NCBI GenBank assembly: GCA_003327455.1
Contig: QOQU01000005.1
Span: 310,001 to 374,000, forward strand
Reading direction: 5' to 3'
Source of the DNA: Anaerolineae bacterium
GTDB taxonomy: Bacteria; Chloroflexota; Anaerolineae; Anaerolineales; UBA4823
Length of the DNA stretch: 64,000 nt
Part shown: in pieces, positions 61,850 through 64,000 of the stretch
How positions within the stretch are numbered: position 1 is the first letter of the stretch
Layout: each line of letters begins with the position of its first letter
The notes under the pieces: generated by a model
Databases searched by the model: none
Told to the model about the DNA's origin: nothing
Seen by the model: the letters and a program-made list of their open reading frames with translations, nothing else
Program-made: the position numbers and the translations under genes

Positions 61850-62051
61850 TCCCACTCTTCCAACGATTGTGCGGTTAGTTACCTGACCGTTTTGGGTTGG
61901 AAGTTATCCTGGAGGGGAGAGATCGGATGGTGGGGCATCCGGAGGGCTTCCGCTGATCTTTCGATTTTCCCGTACAGCTTACCGGTTAGTCTCTCTTTGC
62001 AGAGAGAAACCCTCTCCTCGTCAACCGCCCTGAAGAGGCGGCCCTTGCGCT
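61850..62051 (-). ncRNA. glmS ribozyme/riboswitch (glucosamine-6-phosphate activated)
   Basis: On the minus strand the core of the glmS ribozyme is recognisable: the cleavage site A-GCGC (62051/62050), hairpin P2 ending GGGCGGTTGACGAGG (GACGAGG at 62016-62022), AGGGTTT, then ATCGAAAGATCAGCGG (ATCGA at 61961-61965) and CCCT closing P2.1. The P3 hairpin CGGATG/CATCCG follows, then a P4 arm CTTCCAAC/GTTGGAAG carrying AAAACGGT...ACCGCA. Unlike the short bacterial form, a hairpin TCTCTCTTTGCAGAGAGA (61990-62007 on the plus strand) is inserted between GGGTTT and ATCGA. Self-cleavage when GlcN6P is abundant lowers glmS mRNA. It lies 70 bases before the ATG. Confidence 0.85.
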
Positions 62052-62073
62052 TTCTCTCCCGATAAAAATTTTC

Positions 62074-62085
62074 CGTTTCACCTCC
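62074..62085 (-). promoter_or_regulatory. Orphan Shine-Dalgarno 12-mer in the glmS leader
   Basis: Minus-strand GGAGGTGAAACG, identical to the 12-mer in the livK leader, located between the promoter and the ribozyme cleavage site. No start codon follows at usable spacing. It would be removed with the 5' fragment after ribozyme cleavage. Confidence 0.45.
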
Positions 62086-62111
62086 ACGAGAATAGCGTGT
62101 TTCCGAACTGG

Positions 62112-62120
62112 ATTATACCA
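62112..62120 (-). promoter_or_regulatory. Extended -10 promoter of glmS
   Basis: Minus-strand TGGTATAAT: perfect -10 with TGn extension; a TTGACC lies upstream but only 12 bases away. Start near 62105, about 54 bases before the ribozyme cleavage site. Confidence 0.6.
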
Positions 62121-62219
62121 AATGGGATAGGTCAACCCAGAACAGAAAAGTAAGCATTCTAAACAAACCTTAATGATAGATAAGCCTTTTTTGCAAGAAA
62201 AAGGAGAGGTGGTTTTCGA

Positions 62220-62228
62220 TGGTATAAT
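62220..62228 (+). promoter_or_regulatory. Extended -10 promoter of mreB
   Basis: Plus-strand TGGTATAAT, again the extended -10 form and without a good -35. Start near 62235, about 109 bases before the mreB start. With the divergent glmS promoter it occupies the gap 62052-62343; no further feature seen there. Confidence 0.6.
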
Positions 62229-62343
62229 GCCCCAAAATGAGAATTGGGAGTAGGTTAAATTTGGATGAAGGTTGCGTTCTAAGGTACAGGAACATTCATC
62301 CATTTGACGATTCTGTAATCCATACCATTTTTAGGAGACCCGC

Positions 62344-63414
62344 TTGAAATTCAATCCCCTCAACTGGTTGTTGGGATTTTTTTCCTTAGATATTGGCATC
62401 GATTTGGGGACAGCGAATACCCTGGTAAACGTTCGCGGCAAAGGGATCGTAATTAATGAACCCTCTTGGGTTGCTATCAATAAGAAAACACGCGAGCCGT
62501 TAGCCATTGGTGCTGAAGCCAAAGAGATGGTAGGACGAACACCGGCAAACGTAGTTGCCATCCGTCCGTTGCGGGACGGAGTCATCTCGGATTTTGAGAT
62601 TACCCAGGCAATGTTGGAATATTTCATTGGCAAAGCCCATGAGCAATCGATTGTGCCGGTGCCCAGGCCGAGGGTAGTCATCGGAATTCCACAAGGCGTG
62701 ACAGAGGTAGAAAAGCGCGCTGTTTACGAAGCTGGCATGTCTGCTGGAGCGCGGGAAGTCTATTTGATCGAAGAACCTGTAGCTGCGGCTTTGGGAGCTG
62801 GCTTGCCGATCTCGGAAATTCGAGGCAGCATGATCCTCGATATCGGCGGAGGGACATCGGAGGTAGCGGTGATTTCGATGGGCGGAATTGTGGTCTCCCG
62901 ATCCTTACGCGTCGCAGGGGACGAAATGGATCAAGACATTGTTCAATACGTGCGGAATAAATACAATCTCTTGATTGGTGAACGTATGGCCGAACAGGCG
63001 AAGATAGCGATTGGCTCTGCCTATCATCTACCTCAAGAGAAAACGATGACCTTGCGCGGGCGTAATCTGGTCACCGGTTTACCGGAAGCGGTGGAGATTT
63101 CATCGGTTGAAATCCGGGAAGCTATCAGCGGCTCTGTTCAGACTATTATTGATACCATCAAGGATGCCATGGATGAAGCTCCACCAGAGATCGTTGCCGA
63201 TTTAATGGAAACCGGGATCTGTATGACGGGTGGAGGCGCGCTTTTACAGATGTTGGATAAACGGTTGAGTGAAGAACTGCGCATTCGCGCCTGGGTAGCA
63301 GATGAACCCCTTTCCTGTGTTGCTCGCGGGGCGGGGATCATCCTGGAAGATCTGGATAATCTGAGTCGTTTTTTGGTTGGTTTAGAACGAGGGAGTACAA
63401 AGCACGAAAAATAA
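62344..63414 (+). CDS. mreB: Rod-shape-determining actin homologue MreB
   Basis: 356 residues. TTG start at 62344 with AGGAGA 7-8 bases upstream. Actin-fold phosphate loops are visible: DIGIDLGTANTLVNVRGKG (phosphate 1), SMILDIGGGTSEVAVIS (phosphate 2), GICMTGGGALLQMLD (adenosine), plus IEEPVAAALGAGL. An amphipathic hydrophobic start (LNWLLGFFSLD) may bind the membrane. It forms filaments that guide lateral wall synthesis. mreC follows immediately. Presence of mreBC implies a rod or filament shape. Confidence 0.97.
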   Translation: MKFNPLNWLLGFFSLDIGIDLGTANTLVNVRGKGIVINEPSWVAINKKTREPLAIGAEAKEMVGRTPANVVAIRPLRDGVISDFEITQAMLEYFIGKAHEQSIVPVPRPRVVIGIPQGVTEVEKRAVYEAGMSAGAREVYLIEEPVAAALGAGLPISEIRGSMILDIGGGTSEVAVISMGGIVVSRSLRVAGDEMDQDIVQYVRNKYNLLIGERMAEQAKIAIGSAYHLPQEKTMTLRGRNLVTGLPEAVEISSVEIREAISGSVQTIIDTIKDAMDEAPPEIVADLMETGICMTGGGALLQMLDKRLSEELRIRAWVADEPLSCVARGAGIILEDLDNLSRFLVGLERGSTKHEK

Positions 63415-64000
63415 ATGAATACCACCTCTCGCAACTTGCAAACGATCGTTTTTGTGTTGATCGCGGTAGGCATGATTGCGCTTGCTCTGGGTGGATATCT
63501 GACTTCCCTCTCGCGGTTCTTTTTGAGTCCTCTGGTTGAGATTCAGACTTGGGTCTATTCCCGCTTTCAGGTAGCCCAGGATATCCTGAGGGCACCGCAA
63601 GATATGGCTCGGTTGCAACAACGCAACGCGCAACTCGAAGCCCAGGTCTCTCAGTTACAAGCCCAGATCATCGAACTGCAACAACAACTAACCGAAGCAC
63701 GGATATTATCTGCCCTGGTCGATTTTGCGCGGGCGAATCCCGAAAATCGCTATCAGGCTGCAGCAGTCATTGGACGGGATCCCAGTCCTTTCTTACGCTA
63801 TATTATCATCAACCGCGGCTCGGATGATAATATTCGCCGTGGCATGCCAGTGGTCACCCAACAAGGTTTGGTGGGGAGAATTGACGCGGTCACGGCGAAT
63901 GCGGCCAGAGTACAATTAATCACCGATTCGGCATCGGTCGTCAATGCCAAAATTCAACCCTCGGGAGCACAGGCGGTTTTAAAAGGACAGACAAGTGGGG
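63415..64000 (+). CDS. mreC: Rod-shape-determining protein MreC, C-terminus cut by window edge
   Basis: ATG 63415 follows the mreB TAA directly. The first 195 residues are visible: a membrane helix (about 8-30), a Gln/Leu-rich coiled coil (about 62-95, ARLQQRNAQLEAQVSQL), then the beta-domain with VIGRDPSPFLRYIIINRGS, GMPVVTQQGLVGRI and VQLITDSASVVNA. MreC links MreB to the elongasome outside the membrane. Weak ribosome site, so translation is probably coupled to mreB. Confidence 0.95.
   Translation, partial: MNTTSRNLQTIVFVLIAVGMIALALGGYLTSLSRFFLSPLVEIQTWVYSRFQVAQDILRAPQDMARLQQRNAQLEAQVSQLQAQIIELQQQLTEARILSALVDFARANPENRYQAAAVIGRDPSPFLRYIIINRGSDDNIRRGMPVVTQQGLVGRIDAVTANAARVQLITDSASVVNAKIQPSGAQAVLKGQTSG

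Overview
The window reads as a stretch of chromosome from a member of the Chloroflexota, most likely class Anaerolineae. This is inference from gene content and protein character (no outer-membrane machinery, NarL-type sensors, an A2-type caa3 oxidase, MoeA fused to a periplasmic-binding-like domain, mid-range GC). No 16S gene is present to confirm it. Genes are densely packed in co-directional runs. I see no phage, transposase, integrase or CRISPR array.

Layout. 1-4.4 kb (minus): a sigma-54 operon with rpoN, a PAS/GAF histidine kinase and an NtrC-type activator (cut by the window edge), preceded by a full-consensus -24/-12 promoter. 4.7-10.8 kb (plus): proline dehydrogenase, a polytopic membrane protein, two moeA genes (one fused to a binding-protein-like domain) and a Bcp peroxiredoxin. 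10.9-21 kb (plus): a NarL-type two-component pair directly upstream of a complete cytochrome oxidase cluster (CoxB with cytochrome c, CoxA, a small subunit IV-like protein, CoxC, SCO, a cupredoxin-like protein, SURF1, and a half-size heme A synthase fused to heme O synthase). 21-26.2 kb (minus): a polyphosphate operon (ppx, CHAD protein, SixA-like phosphatase, ppk1).

26.6-30.9 kb (plus): an ABC exporter of the MacB/FtsX type (double-length permease, lipoprotein membrane-fusion protein, ATPase). 30.9-35 kb: a secreted seven-repeat propeller protein, a copper-type HTH/NosL-like regulator with a PCu(A)C chaperone, a Tat-exported L,D-transpeptidase and a small membrane protein. 35-40.3 kb (minus): a complete branched-chain amino acid (Liv) ABC importer. 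40.5-42.2 kb: a promoter-hairpin unit, dodecin, tRNA-Pro(GGG) and an M23 peptidase lipoprotein. 42.2-50.3 kb (plus): a TetR-controlled fatty acid beta-oxidation operon.

50.4-58 kb (minus): a rhodanese with a signal-less NMT1/SsuA-like binding protein, proS with a structured leader RNA, a PflX-like radical SAM enzyme, glycerate 2-kinase, a SRAP protein and a methyltransferase. 58-64 kb: an 82-bp repeat cluster, a phosphodiester-glycosidase-like secreted protein, glmS behind a glmS-ribozyme-like leader, and mreB-mreC (cut by the right edge).

Together the genes describe a cell able to respire oxygen, oxidise fatty acids, proline and branched-chain amino acids, and store polyphosphate. The most unusual items are the sigma-54 factor with an inserted zinc-ribbon motif under its own type of promoter, a degenerate receiver domain running in frame into CoxB, the HTH/NosL-like regulator, the proS leader with a predicted loop-loop interaction, the glmS ribozyme with an extra hairpin, and an orphan Shine-Dalgarno 12-mer shared by two leaders.
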